The position numbers and the translations under genes are program-made. A DNA stretch of 32,019 nucleotides, taken from assembly GCA_009774235.1 (NCBI GenBank), contig VSNJ01000032.1, forward strand, positions 1 to 32,019, read 5' to 3'. This DNA is from Lachnospiraceae bacterium (GTDB taxonomy: Bacteria; Bacillota; Clostridia; Lachnospirales; Lachnospiraceae). Of this stretch, positions 1-7,955 are shown piece after piece (position 1 is the first letter of the stretch; the number at the start of each line of letters is the position of its first letter). The notes beneath the pieces are model-generated. The model searched no databases, was not told the DNA's origin, and was given only the letters and a program-made list of their open reading frames with translations.

Positions 1-35
1 AATACCGTTTAAAGTATAATTTAACTTAAATAATA

Positions 36-67
36 GAAAAACTGCCCACACCGGAAGGCAGTTTTTC
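36..67 (-). terminator. Stem-loop terminator after rpsT
   Basis: An 11-bp perfect inverted repeat (GAAAAACTGCC at 36-46 against GGCAGTTTTTC at 57-67) with a 10-base loop lies 19 bases past the rpsT stop. The A and T runs at both stem edges make it usable in either direction, so it probably also ends a gene arriving from the left of the window. Confidence 0.85.
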
Positions 68-85
68 TTATAAAAAGTTAAATGA

Positions 86-349
86 TTATGCGATTTTATT
101 TACTGCTATTGTTAAGCGGGAAACTTTTCTTGAAGCTGTCTTCCTGTGGAATACACCCTTACCAGCAGCTTTGTCAATTTCTTTAACAGCTGTAACCAGC
201 GCCTTTCCAGCGGCATCTTTATCATTAGCAGCTATAGCAGCGTTAACACGCTTAACAGCTGTTTTAACCCTGGATCTGATAGCTTTATTTCTCTCTGCAT
301 TTCTGCGCTCAACTAAAATTCTTTTCTTTGCTGATTTAATGTTAGCCAT
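86..349 (-). CDS. rpsT: 30S ribosomal protein S20
   Basis: The 87-residue, very basic protein begins MANIKSAKKRI and contains the family's NKAIRSRVKTAVKRV helix followed by a Lys-rich C-terminal half ending in a GVFHRKTASRKVSRL stretch. Length and sequence are typical of bacterial S20, a primary 16S rRNA binder of the small subunit. The ATG is preceded by a strong GGGGAGGTG ribosome site 5 bases upstream. It diverges from gpr, as in many spore-forming Firmicutes. Its promoter is recognisable at 427-455 and its 5' leader carries a 10-bp stem at 381-414. Confidence 0.97.
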   Translation of the reverse strand: MANIKSAKKRILVERRNAERNKAIRSRVKTAVKRVNAAIAANDKDAAGKALVTAVKEIDKAAGKGVFHRKTASRKVSRLTIAVNKIA

Positions 350-380
350 TCTTTACACCTCCCCAGTTTTGGATTTTTTG

Positions 381-414
381 TTTCATCAAACCGGACACGG
401 GCACTTTGATGAAA
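381..414 (-). promoter_or_regulatory. Stem-loop in the rpsT 5' leader
   Basis: A perfect 10-bp inverted repeat, TTTCATCAAA (381-390) against TTTGATGAAA (405-414), lies in the untranslated leader of rpsT, only a few bases after the predicted transcription start. It could protect the 5' end of the mRNA or be a site of S20 autoregulation. The pairing is seen directly; the role is inference. Confidence 0.5.
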
Positions 415-426
415 ACATACCTATAT

Positions 427-455
427 ATCATAGATGAAATGATTGAATGTGTCAA
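427..455 (-). promoter_or_regulatory. Sigma-A-type promoter of rpsT
   Basis: On the minus strand a perfect -35 TTGACA (450-455) is separated by 17 bases from -10 TATGAT (427-432). Transcription would start near 420, giving a leader of about 70 bases before the rpsT ATG. It is the best promoter match in the window and fits a highly expressed ribosomal gene. Confidence 0.8.
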
Positions 456-496
456 TATATTTTTGAAAAAAATGTAAAATTTATATTATAAGCCAG

Positions 497-525
497 TTAC
501 TGTGTTTATATACAGGAATTATAAT
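497..525 (+). promoter_or_regulatory. Weak promoter candidate upstream of gpr
   Basis: TTACTG (497-502), a 17-base spacer and a perfect TATAAT (520-525) lie about 50 bases before the gpr start. In Bacillus gpr is transcribed by forespore sigma factors, whose elements I could not recognise here, so this vegetative-type site may be fortuitous in AT-rich DNA. Confidence 0.3.
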
Positions 526-577
526 AGTAAAACTACAGATAATGTTATTATTATATTAAGGAAGGGGATTAATCCAG

Positions 578-1537
578 ATGGAATTGAACAGGACAGACCT
601 GGCAATAGAAACCAGGGAGAGTTTTCCAGAAGACAATGTAGAGATTGAAGGTGTAGTTTTAAATGATAAGCTTCTACAGAAAGGACGTATCAGGGTCAGC
701 ACAGTAAATATATTAAATGAAAAAGGAGCAGAGCTTATGGGTAAGCCTGCTGGTAATTATGTAACAATAGAATTTACAGATAAAAGTATGTATATGGATG
801 ACAAAGATACAAAAAAGTTTGAAGATAAGGTTATAAAAGAAATCTGTGATATAATTACAGATATGACAAACAGCGGCAGGAAAACAGATACAGAGCCAGC
901 GGCTGAAGATAATAAAGGGGAAAAGAAAACAGAAACATATATGGCTGTAGGGCTTGGCAACAGGTTTGCAACTCCTGATGCATTAGGTCCGGTTGTAATG
1001 GAGAAGATTATGGTAAACAGGCATATGGTGTGTGAATTTGGAAGTGAAATACTTGGCAATAATAAGGTGGTCTGTGCAATAACACCTGGTGTAATGGCAC
1101 AGACAGGCATGGATACCTATGAAGTGCTGTGTGGGCTTGTAGAAAATATAAAGCCTGATTTTATATTAGCTATCGATGCACTTGCTTCAAGAAGCATAGG
1201 AAGGCTGTGCAGGACAATACAGATAACAGATACAGGTATTTCCCCAGGAGCAGGCATTGGAAATAACAGGCATAAAATTAATGAGGAAACAATGAATGTA
1301 CCTGTTATTGCGATAGGAGTCCCTACAGTAGTTGATGCGGCAGTTATAGTGAGCGGATGCATGGAGGAAACTCTCAGTAAACAGGGATTTTCTGATAATG
1401 AGATACAAATTTTCCTTGAAAGCATTGCTGGCAACAGTACAAAAAACCTTTTTGTAACGCCAAAAGATATTGATGAACAGGTGCGCTGGATTGGAAAACT
1501 TGTATCAAGAGGGATAAACAGTTTTTTTGAAAATTAG
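578..1537 (+). CDS. gpr: GPR spore germination endopeptidase
   Basis: The 319-residue protein opens with MELNRTDLAIETRESF, the conserved start of the GPR aspartic-type protease that degrades small acid-soluble spore proteins at germination. Other family landmarks are LGNRFATPDALGP, GVMAQTGMDTYEV, DFILAIDALASRS and the QITDTGISPGAGIGNNR block. The length is slightly short for the family (about 320-370). The propeptide removed during forespore maturation would be the N-terminal stretch. An AAGGAAGGGG ribosome site precedes the ATG. It is followed by spoIIP, the usual order in spore formers. An unspecific feature is the AT-rich promoter region; no clear sigma-G site was recognised. Confidence 0.95.
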   Translation: MELNRTDLAIETRESFPEDNVEIEGVVLNDKLLQKGRIRVSTVNILNEKGAELMGKPAGNYVTIEFTDKSMYMDDKDTKKFEDKVIKEICDIITDMTNSGRKTDTEPAAEDNKGEKKTETYMAVGLGNRFATPDALGPVVMEKIMVNRHMVCEFGSEILGNNKVVCAITPGVMAQTGMDTYEVLCGLVENIKPDFILAIDALASRSIGRLCRTIQITDTGISPGAGIGNNRHKINEETMNVPVIAIGVPTVVDAAVIVSGCMEETLSKQGFSDNEIQIFLESIAGNSTKNLFVTPKDIDEQVRWIGKLVSRGINSFFEN

Positions 1538-1573
1538 GCTGGTCTCATAAAATTAATATGAATAGAAACACAG

Positions 1574-1612
1574 TAAGCCTCATATCTATGATATAAAACG
1601 GGGAGAGGCTTA
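1574..1612 (+). promoter_or_regulatory. Stem-loop overlapping the spoIIP ribosome site
   Basis: TAAGCCTC (1574-1581) pairs with GAGGCTTA (1605-1612), whose first bases are part of the GGGGAGAGG Shine-Dalgarno site of spoIIP (ATG at 1615). If formed, the stem would partly hide the ribosome site. The pairing is seen; a regulatory role is inference. Confidence 0.35.
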
Positions 1613-1614
1613 TT

Positions 1615-3030
1615 ATGGAGAAAAAGAATAAATTTAAACTTGGAATATTATGTATATGCATAATAATTGTGATAACTATGTGGACAGGTATCCATACTAA
1701 AGATAAAAAAGGTATGATAGAAGGTATACAAGATATGTTTATAGATTATATCGTAGATGCGGGTATGTCCAACATAGGCATTGTAGAATTAACAGGGCAT
1801 GACAAATATGCATCATTCCAGTGGAAAGTTATTTTTGAGGCATGCCCATTTATGACATATCTTGTAGAAAATATTGAGAATATTGACAGGAAATCTATAA
1901 ATGGCTCAGAAAGCCTTGCATCAGTCTATCCAGGTTACAGAAGCAGGAATTATTTCTGGAGTGGTGCTGGAAGTGATATGGCGGTTACAAGAAGGCTTTT
2001 TGAAAACTCTGATATGCAGGTTGCAGAGATGCTTGAGGAGGAAAAAGACTATAATAATATGCTCGCTGAAAATGAAAAGGTAAAAAGTGGGGAGATAACA
2101 GTTAAAGGTACAGAAGAAAGTGGTGGTACAGACCATGATGGCAGCATGAACGCCGCTGGTGAAACATATATTGAAGAACCCTCATCTGATAGCAGTCTTG
2201 GAAGTGAAACTGGTGATGCAGATGAGGTTTTTGCAACACAGATAAAAAATAACCTGCTCAGTATAGAAAAACTTAAGAAAAGTAAAAGCCGTCCATATCT
2301 TTTGAAGAATTTTTATATAACAGACTCATCAACGTCTATAGATAATTCAATATTTAATGTTGGAAAACTGCTTTCAAAAGATGTAACTTTAAAAAAGAGC
2401 CAGGAACCACAGATTTTAATTTTCCATACACATGGTGGTTCAGAAGCATTTATAGACAGTAAAAAAGGAAGAAAGCAGGAGTCAATTATAGGGGTAGGCA
2501 GCAGGCTTGCATATCTGTTAAGAGAAAAGTATGGTTATAATGTTATACATGATACAACAGAGTATGATAAGATAAATGGAAGTATTGACAGAAGCAAAGC
2601 ATATAATAAAGCGGCAGAGAGTATATCAAAAACTTTGGAAGAATACCCATCTATACAGGTAGTTATAGACCTGCACAGGGATGGCGTAGGTAATTCGGTA
2701 CAAAGGCTTACTACAATAGATGGCAAGAGGACAGCACAGGTTATGTTTTTCAACGGGCTTTCAAGAAATGCATCAGGAAATATAGATTACCTTTACAATA
2801 AAAACCTGCAGTCAAACCTTGCATTTAGTTTACAGATGAAACTGAAATGTATGGAGAATTATCCTGATTTTGCAAGACCGGTTTATTTAAAGGGATACCG
2901 TTATAATATGCATTTGCGTGAAAGATACCTGCTTATAGAACTTGGCAATGAAAATAATACATTACAAGAGGCTAAAAATGCGATGGACCCGCTTGCAAAA
3001 GTGCTGGACCAGGTCTTAACGGGGGAATAA
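1615..3030 (+). CDS. spoIIP: Stage II sporulation protein P (peptidoglycan hydrolase)
   Basis: The 471-residue protein has a short basic N-terminus and one membrane segment at about residues 9-27, a variable Gly/Ser/Glu-rich middle (about 160-205), and a C-terminal SpoIIP domain. The amidase motif HTHGGSE is at 271-277 (His271, Glu277) and a second metal-site candidate, DLHRDG, at 352-357. SpoIIP is the amidase/endopeptidase that works with SpoIID and SpoIIM in septal thinning and engulfment of the forespore. It follows gpr by 77 bases, the canonical Firmicutes order. The start is fixed by the GGGGAGAGG ribosome site. No obvious terminator lies before lepA. Confidence 0.93.
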   Translation: MEKKNKFKLGILCICIIIVITMWTGIHTKDKKGMIEGIQDMFIDYIVDAGMSNIGIVELTGHDKYASFQWKVIFEACPFMTYLVENIENIDRKSINGSESLASVYPGYRSRNYFWSGAGSDMAVTRRLFENSDMQVAEMLEEEKDYNNMLAENEKVKSGEITVKGTEESGGTDHDGSMNAAGETYIEEPSSDSSLGSETGDADEVFATQIKNNLLSIEKLKKSKSRPYLLKNFYITDSSTSIDNSIFNVGKLLSKDVTLKKSQEPQILIFHTHGGSEAFIDSKKGRKQESIIGVGSRLAYLLREKYGYNVIHDTTEYDKINGSIDRSKAYNKAAESISKTLEEYPSIQVVIDLHRDGVGNSVQRLTTIDGKRTAQVMFFNGLSRNASGNIDYLYNKNLQSNLAFSLQMKLKCMENYPDFARPVYLKGYRYNMHLRERYLLIELGNENNTLQEAKNAMDPLAKVLDQVLTGE

Positions 3031-3084
3031 TGTACAGTTCTATCTTGTAATATATTTGTTGTATGGTAAAATGTATATCTCAAA

Positions 3085-3113
3085 TTGCAATTATTCCAAT
3101 ATAATGTTATGAT
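3085..3113 (+). promoter_or_regulatory. Promoter of lepA-hemW
   Basis: TTGCAA (3085-3090), a 17-base spacer and TATGAT (3108-3113) form a good sigma-A-type promoter with a start near 3120. The ~90-base leader contains a small stem (CCTGC at 3154-3158 with GCAGG at 3174-3178). Confidence 0.6.
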
Positions 3114-3210
3114 AATTTACTGGGAGTAATTACCACATGTTAGTGAATCTGTGCCTGCGCCTGGCATAGGTTTGCAGGTAAGAAAAAACTGGCGCAGAAA
3201 TGAGGAATAC

Positions 3211-5025
3211 ATGGAAAAAATAGAACAGTCACATATCCGTAACTTTTGTATTATTGCCCATATAGACCATGGAAAATCTACACTTGCTGACAGGATTATT
3301 GAAAAGACAGGGCTTCTTACAAGCCGTGAGATGCAGGCACAAGTGCTTGACAATATGGAGCTTGAGAGGGAGAGGGGCATAACTATTAAGGCACAGACAG
3401 TGCGTATAGTATATAAAGCCCAGAATGGCGAAGAGTATGTATTTAACCTTATTGACACACCAGGGCATGTCGATTTTAACTATGAGGTATCAAGAAGCCT
3501 TGCTGCATGTGAAGGAGCTATACTTATAGTAGATGCGGCACAGGGTATAGAAGCACAGACACTTGCTAACTGTTATCTTGCTATTGACCACAACCTGGAG
3601 ATACTGCCTGTTATTAATAAGATAGACTTGCCAAGTGCAGAGCCAGAGCGTGTAAAAGCTGAAATAGAAGATGTAATAGGGCTTGATGCCTCGGAAGCAC
3701 CACTTATATCTGCTAAGATGGGTACAAATATAGAACAGGTGCTTGAACAGGTTATTACAAATATACCAGCACCTTCTGGTGATGAGGACAAGCCATTTAA
3801 GGCACTGATATTTGATTCTTTATATGATGCTTATAAAGGGGTTATAATATTTTGCCGTATATTTGATGGTTCCGCCAGAAAAGGTGACGAAATACTTATG
3901 ATGGCGACAGGGGCAAAGGCTGATATTGTGGAAACGGGGATTTTTGGTGCAGGGCAGTTTATACCAACAGAAGAACTTTCTGCAGGAATGGTTGGTTACA
4001 TTACAGCAAGCCTTAAAAATGTACAGGATACACGTGTAGGAGATACAGTTACCCTTGCTAAAAACCCTTGTGCGGAAGCCTTGCCAGGTTATAAGAAAGT
4101 ACAGCCTATGGTATATTGTGGGATATATCCTGCTGATGGTGCTAAATATCCTGATTTAAGGGATGCACTTGAAAAACTGCAGTTGAATGATGCAGCACTG
4201 CAGTTTGAAGCCGAAACATCTATTGCACTTGGATTTGGTTTCAGATGTGGTTTTTTAGGCCTTCTGCACCTTGAAATAATACAAGAAAGGATTGAGAGGG
4301 AGTACAGCCTGGATATAGTTACTACTGCACCAAGTGTTATATACCATGTATACAAGACTAATGGTGAGATGGTAGAAGTAACTAACCCTTCAAACCTGCC
4401 TGACCCTTCAGAAATTGAGCATATGGAAGAACCTGTAGTTTCAGCTGAAATTATGGTGACAAAAGAATTTGTGGGCGCTATTATGACACTTTGCCAGGAG
4501 AGAAGGGGTGTATATATAGGAATGGAATATATGGAAGAGTCACGTGCACTCTTAAAATATGAACTTCCATTAAATGAAATAATATATGATTTCTTTGATG
4601 CACTGAAATCACGCTCAAGAGGATATGCCTCATTGGATTATGATATGAAAGGATATGCACCTTCAAAGCTTGTTAAGCTTGATATCCTTATAAACAAAGA
4701 AGAGATAGATGCACTTTCCTTTATTCTTCATGCAGATACAGCATATGAGCGTGGCCGTAAAATGTGTGAGAAATTAAAGAATGAAATACCAAGGCAGCTT
4801 TTTGAAATACCTATACAGGCAGCTATAGGCAGTAAAGTTATAGCAAGGGAGACTGTAAGGGCTATGAGAAAGGATGTACTTGCAAAATGCTATGGTGGTG
4901 ATATATCCAGAAAGAGAAAGCTGCTTGAAAAACAGAAAGAAGGAAAGAAACGTATGAGGCAGTTTGGAAGCGTTGAAATACCACAACAGGCATTTATGAG
5001 TGTATTAAAGCTTGATGAAGAATAA
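3211..5025 (+). CDS. lepA: Elongation factor 4 (ribosome back-translocating GTPase)
   Basis: The 604-residue translation GTPase has the G1 motif AHIDHGKST at residues 16-24, the switch segment ERERGITIKAQTV, DTPGHVDF and NKIDLP, then EF-G-like domains and the LepA-specific C-terminus (SRKRKLLEKQKEGKKRM). It remobilises stalled or mistranslocated ribosomes. The frame is open back to 3151, but the ATG at 3211 gives the normal LepA N-terminus (MEKIEQSHIRNF) and has a GAGGAA site upstream, so I chose it. The 3' end overlaps the first codons of hemW, indicating co-transcription. Confidence 0.96.
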   Translation: MEKIEQSHIRNFCIIAHIDHGKSTLADRIIEKTGLLTSREMQAQVLDNMELERERGITIKAQTVRIVYKAQNGEEYVFNLIDTPGHVDFNYEVSRSLAACEGAILIVDAAQGIEAQTLANCYLAIDHNLEILPVINKIDLPSAEPERVKAEIEDVIGLDASEAPLISAKMGTNIEQVLEQVITNIPAPSGDEDKPFKALIFDSLYDAYKGVIIFCRIFDGSARKGDEILMMATGAKADIVETGIFGAGQFIPTEELSAGMVGYITASLKNVQDTRVGDTVTLAKNPCAEALPGYKKVQPMVYCGIYPADGAKYPDLRDALEKLQLNDAALQFEAETSIALGFGFRCGFLGLLHLEIIQERIEREYSLDIVTTAPSVIYHVYKTNGEMVEVTNPSNLPDPSEIEHMEEPVVSAEIMVTKEFVGAIMTLCQERRGVYIGMEYMEESRALLKYELPLNEIIYDFFDALKSRSRGYASLDYDMKGYAPSKLVKLDILINKEEIDALSFILHADTAYERGRKMCEKLKNEIPRQLFEIPIQAAIGSKVIARETVRAMRKDVLAKCYGGDISRKRKLLEKQKEGKKRMRQFGSVEIPQQAFMSVLKLDEE

Positions 5026-6286
5026 TATAGTAGAAAATATAATGCAGGACTGCCAGTGGTATTCCTGTAACAGCGTGCAGTATGGAAAAGCTGGCATACC
5101 TGTAGGGATATCACTGTATATACATATTCCGTTCTGTGTAAGGAAATGTAATTATTGTGATTTCTTGTCATTTAGTACAAGCATACAGCAAAAAGAAGAA
5201 TATATAAATGCGCTTGTGGCTGAGATAACAGGGTGGGAGGAGATTATAAATAACCAGTATCCAGGAAGTTTTATCTTCCAGTCTGTTTTTATAGGTGGTG
5301 GTACGCCAACATGTCTTAGTCCAGGAATGCTTTTAAGGATTGTACAAGTTTTAAAACCGTATATAGGAGAAGATACTGAGTTTACTATAGAAGCCAATCC
5401 TGGAACAGTTTCAGACAGCCATATACAGGTATTCAAAGAGGCTGGCATAAACAGGATAAGCCTTGGGTTACAGTCTGCACAGGACAATGAACTGGAAATC
5501 CTAGGGCGTATACATACATATGATGAGTTCAGGATAAGTTATAACAAGCTCCGGAAAGCTGGTTTTGATAATATAAATATTGATATAATGTCTGGTATAC
5601 CAGGACAAACAGCTGGAAGTTACAAAGATACATTATATAAAGTGCTTTCACTGGAACCAGCACATATTTCTGCATACAGCCTTATTGTAGAGCCAGGGAC
5701 TGTATTTTATAATATGCAGGAACAAGGGAAACTTGATATAGCAGATGAGGATACAGACAGGCTTATGTATTATATAACAGAAGAAATATTAAAGGAATAT
5801 GGTTATAATAGATATGAAATCTCTAATTACAGCAAGCCAGGCAGGGAGTGTATACACAATATAGCATACTGGACAGGCAGGGATTATCTGGGTACAGGGC
5901 TTGGAGCATCCTCTTATATTGGTGGCTGCAGGTTTAAAGGTACAGATAACTATAACAGGTATATCCAGATATTTGGAAATCTTCTTAACAGAATGGATAT
6001 GGCAGGATGCATAGAAGAAAATATAGGCAGCAGTTATGAGAAACTTTCCCTTAAAGCTAAAATGGAAGAATTTATGTTTCTTGGTTTAAGGATGTGCAAA
6101 GGGATATCAAGAAAAGAATTTGTAGAGAGGTTTAATATTAGTATTGATAAAGTGTATGGTGATGTTATTAAACATTTTTTACAAAACGGATTACTGGCAG
6201 AAGATACAGACAATGGCAATATTTATCTGACAGGCAGGGGAATTGATGTAAGTAATTATGTTCTGTCAGATTTTATAATATCTTAG
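5015..6286 (+). CDS. hemW: HemW-type radical SAM protein (heme chaperone / CPDH-like)
   Basis: About 423 residues with the radical SAM cluster motif CVRKCNYC (Cys near residues 41, 45 and 48) inside IHIPFCVRKCNYCDF, then GGGTPT, EANPG, GLQSAQDNELEILGRIH and NIDIMSGIPGQT, all characteristic of HemW and HemN relatives. It lacks features that would single out a true coproporphyrinogen dehydrogenase, and the position after lepA is that of HemW. The start is uncertain: ATG 5015 overlaps lepA, while ATG 5042 would give a shorter leader; neither has a strong ribosome site. In many Firmicutes hrcA-grpE-dnaK follows, but here an IS relic and purE do. Confidence 0.9.
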   Translation: MKNNIVENIMQDCQWYSCNSVQYGKAGIPVGISLYIHIPFCVRKCNYCDFLSFSTSIQQKEEYINALVAEITGWEEIINNQYPGSFIFQSVFIGGGTPTCLSPGMLLRIVQVLKPYIGEDTEFTIEANPGTVSDSHIQVFKEAGINRISLGLQSAQDNELEILGRIHTYDEFRISYNKLRKAGFDNINIDIMSGIPGQTAGSYKDTLYKVLSLEPAHISAYSLIVEPGTVFYNMQEQGKLDIADEDTDRLMYYITEEILKEYGYNRYEISNYSKPGRECIHNIAYWTGRDYLGTGLGASSYIGGCRFKGTDNYNRYIQIFGNLLNRMDMAGCIEENIGSSYEKLSLKAKMEEFMFLGLRMCKGISRKEFVERFNISIDKVYGDVIKHFLQNGLLAEDTDNGNIYLTGRGIDVSNYVLSDFIIS

Positions 6287-6287
6287 C

Positions 6288-6876
6288 TAGAAAACCAACA
6301 GTCTTTAGACCGTGGGATGAATGGCATCCGTTTAAAAAACGGTGTACTTTTTTACTAAAATGTTGTTAAATAGTAAAATACATGCTACAATAGGTACATA
6401 GGAACCCCATCCCTTAATCTATAGAAAGGGGTAAATGTCATGTATCTTACAGTAAAACAACAGATAAAACATTTGACCAAAGAAGATTACAACTCAATTA
6501 AAGAATTATACCATGTGGCTAAATATATATAATGTCCGTCAGTATTACTTTATTGAAGGTAAGTTCCAGAAGTATGGGAAAAACTATACCCTGCTAAAGG
6601 ACAGCCTTAATTATAAGGCTCTTAATTCCAATATGGCACAGCAGATACTAAAAGAAGTTGACGGTTCTTTTAATGCAGATATTAATGGTATATTAAATAT
6701 CATACGTAAAAGTAATGCTATGAGCCTTGAGGCTCTATACATTAGAGGCGGAGTGGACACGCCTGTAAGAATAAGGATTGCCTGGGCAGTCATGTGGGAA
6801 ACTTAAATATTACACTTCTTAAATAGATGCATAAGTATCTTAGAAGCCCACTACCTTTAGGTAATGGGTAGTTCAC
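6288..6876 (+). mobile_element. Decayed IS200/IS605-type (tnpB-only) element
   Basis: The stretch between hemW and purE has the layout of a tnpB-only IS605-group element. A left-end hairpin candidate lies right after the hemW stop (CCAACAGTC at 6295-6303 with GACCGTGG at 6308-6315). A broken tnpB follows, then a right-end hairpin CCCACTACC (6847-6855) / GGTAATGGG (6860-6868) and GTTCAC, which resembles the right end of such elements. No terminal inverted repeats or target duplication are expected for this family. Boundaries are approximate to about 10 bases. It is non-autonomous and presumably fixed. Confidence 0.65.
6440..6806 (+). pseudogene. tnpB remnant (frameshift plus large internal deletion)
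   Basis: From ATG 6440 (ribosome site AAAGGGG) the frame reads MYLTVKQQIKHLTKED.., a TnpB N-terminus, and stops after 30 codons near 6530. A missing A in the AAA run at about 6518 would restore the VAKNIYNVRQYYF sequence that continues in the next frame to 6806. That frame goes from DGSF directly into NADINGILNIIRKS, the RuvC-III end of TnpB, so the central few hundred residues with the other RuvC acidic residues and the zinc finger are gone. The product cannot be an active nuclease. An intact TnpB is typically around 370-400 residues. Confidence 0.75.
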
Positions 6877-6925
6877 ATTAGATTAACAGATGCAGGCAAA
6901 ATGTCTGTGAAATGGAGGATAAAAT

Positions 6926-7438
6926 ATGTCTAAAGTAAGTATTTTAATGGGAAGCGATTCAGACCTTCCAGTTATGGGAAAAGCAGCTAAGATGCTTGAA
7001 GAGTTTGGAATTGGATATGAAATGAAAGTTATATCTGCACACAGGGAACCAGATGTGTTTGTAGATTATGCAAAGTCAGCAGAAGAGAGAGGGATTGAAG
7101 TAATAATTGCGGGTGCAGGTGGTGCCGCCCATCTTCCTGGTATGTGTGCCGCATTATTTAACCTTCCTGTAATAGGTGTGCCAATCCATACAAAGGCATT
7201 AGGTGGTGTTGATTCATTGTATTCCATAGTACAGATGCCATCAGGTATTCCTGTAGCTACTGTGGCAATAGATGGCGCTGCCAATGCTGCCCTGCTTGCG
7301 GCAAAGATGCTTTCTATATCAGATAAAGAGCTTAGAGAGAAACTTGCTGTTTATAAAGAAGAACTGAAAAACCAGGTAGTTGCAAAAGATACTAAGCTTG
7401 GCGGGATTGGGTATGAGGAATATTTAAAACAAATGTAA
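6926..7438 (+). CDS. purE: N5-carboxyaminoimidazole ribonucleotide mutase
   Basis: The 170-residue class I PurE has MGSDSDLPVM near its N-terminus, ISAHREPD, and the glycine-rich AGAGGAAHLPGM loop that binds the nucleotide. It converts N5-CAIR to CAIR in purine synthesis. A TGGAGGA ribosome site precedes ATG 6926. It stands alone: no purK, purC or other pur gene is adjacent, and it is flanked by the IS relic and a terminator. Transcription may start inside the relic's right end, but no clear promoter was seen. Confidence 0.95.
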   Translation: MSKVSILMGSDSDLPVMGKAAKMLEEFGIGYEMKVISAHREPDVFVDYAKSAEERGIEVIIAGAGGAAHLPGMCAALFNLPVIGVPIHTKALGGVDSLYSIVQMPSGIPVATVAIDGAANAALLAAKMLSISDKELREKLAVYKEELKNQVVAKDTKLGGIGYEEYLKQM

Positions 7439-7633
7439 CAGGAAATCAGATATTCTTACCAATAATTATAAGACAAAAATGCTGGTTAAGATGTATTAAA
7501 TTTAAGAAAAAATGTAAATGAATTTTGTTTCATTAATAAAAATATAATAATATTATTTATGTTTTATTATTTAATTGTAATATTTTATGAAAATAAATAG
7601 AAAACATTTTGATACAATAGTGTATAAAAAAGC

Positions 7634-7666
7634 CCTCCAGTTAAAATTTAGCTGGAGGACTTTTGA
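7634..7666 (+). terminator. Rho-independent terminator after purE
   Basis: CCTCCAG (7634-7640) pairs with CTGGAGG (7652-7658), followed by ACTTTTG; an A run precedes the stem, so it could act on both strands. The ~195 bases between purE and this stem are AT-rich and show no gene. Confidence 0.75.
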
Positions 7667-7706
7667 TAAATTTCAAAAAGCTGTAAAAAATTTTTGTTGT
7701 AATTCC

Positions 7707-7733
7707 AAATAAGACAATATTCTTGTCTTATTT
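7707..7733 (-). terminator. Stem-loop after the 57-residue Cys peptide gene
   Basis: An 11-bp perfect inverted repeat, AAATAAGACAA (7707-7717) against TTGTCTTATTT (7723-7733), with a 5-base loop ends two bases from the peptide stop codon. The U run on the minus strand is short, so it may serve as mRNA 3' end or be a weak terminator; the bidirectional purE terminator lies just beyond. Confidence 0.5.
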
Positions 7734-7734
7734 A

Positions 7735-7908
7735 TTAACAACTGCAGCCACAACCAACACCATTTTTTTTCTTTGGTTTTTTCTTACTATTGAAAGACAA
7801 TGATGATGTACAGCCACAGCCAGTGCCATTCTTACAGCCACAGCCACAGCCAGCACCATTTTTATCACGTCTTTTTTTAACTTTTGCAGCATTTCTTATA
7901 ATTTTCAT
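7735..7908 (-). CDS. Cys-rich repeat peptide, putative RiPP precursor A
   Basis: The product has 57 residues. A basic N-terminal half (MKIIRNAAKVKKRRDK) is followed by NGAGCGCGC (17-25), NGTGCGC (27-33), a Ser/Lys linker and NGVGCGCSC (49-57). Its eight Cys (21, 23, 25, 31, 33, 53, 55, 57) alternate with Gly or Ser. The neighbours are an ABC exporter (48 bases upstream) and a radical SAM/SPASM maturase, so it is most likely a substrate of that enzyme, with the Cys-Gly repeats as core. I chose ATG 7908 because an ideal AAAGGAGG site precedes it by 8 bases; the in-frame GTG at 7917 lies inside that site. A possible internal -10 (TATAAT, 7937-7942) might give extra transcript. A metallothionein-like metal binder is the main alternative. 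Confidence 0.8.
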   Translation of the reverse strand: MKIIRNAAKVKKRRDKNGAGCGCGCKNGTGCGCTSSLSFNSKKKPKKKNGVGCGCSC

Positions 7909-7955
7909 AGTAATCACCTCCTTTCTGATATTTTAAATTATACAAATTTTAAAAA

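Noticed and set aside
171..437. Plus-strand ORF across rpsT
   Set aside because: It is the antisense reading of rpsT and its leader; no ribosome site and hydrophobic, Ala/Leu-rich composition typical of a shadow frame.
3151..3210. Upstream in-frame extension of lepA
   Set aside because: The added 20 residues do not belong to LepA, the stretch forms a leader stem, and the ATG at 3211 has its own ribosome site.
7735..7908. Cys-rich peptide as a CRISPR-like or simple DNA repeat
   Set aside because: The repeated DNA (CAGCCACAGCCA-type) is coding, in frame, with an ideal ribosome site; repeat units are too short and irregular for CRISPR. A metallothionein-like role was kept only as an alternative because of the SPASM enzyme nearby.
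7909..7917. GTG start three codons upstream for precursor A
   Set aside because: The GTG overlaps the Shine-Dalgarno sequence itself; ATG 7908 is correctly spaced from it.
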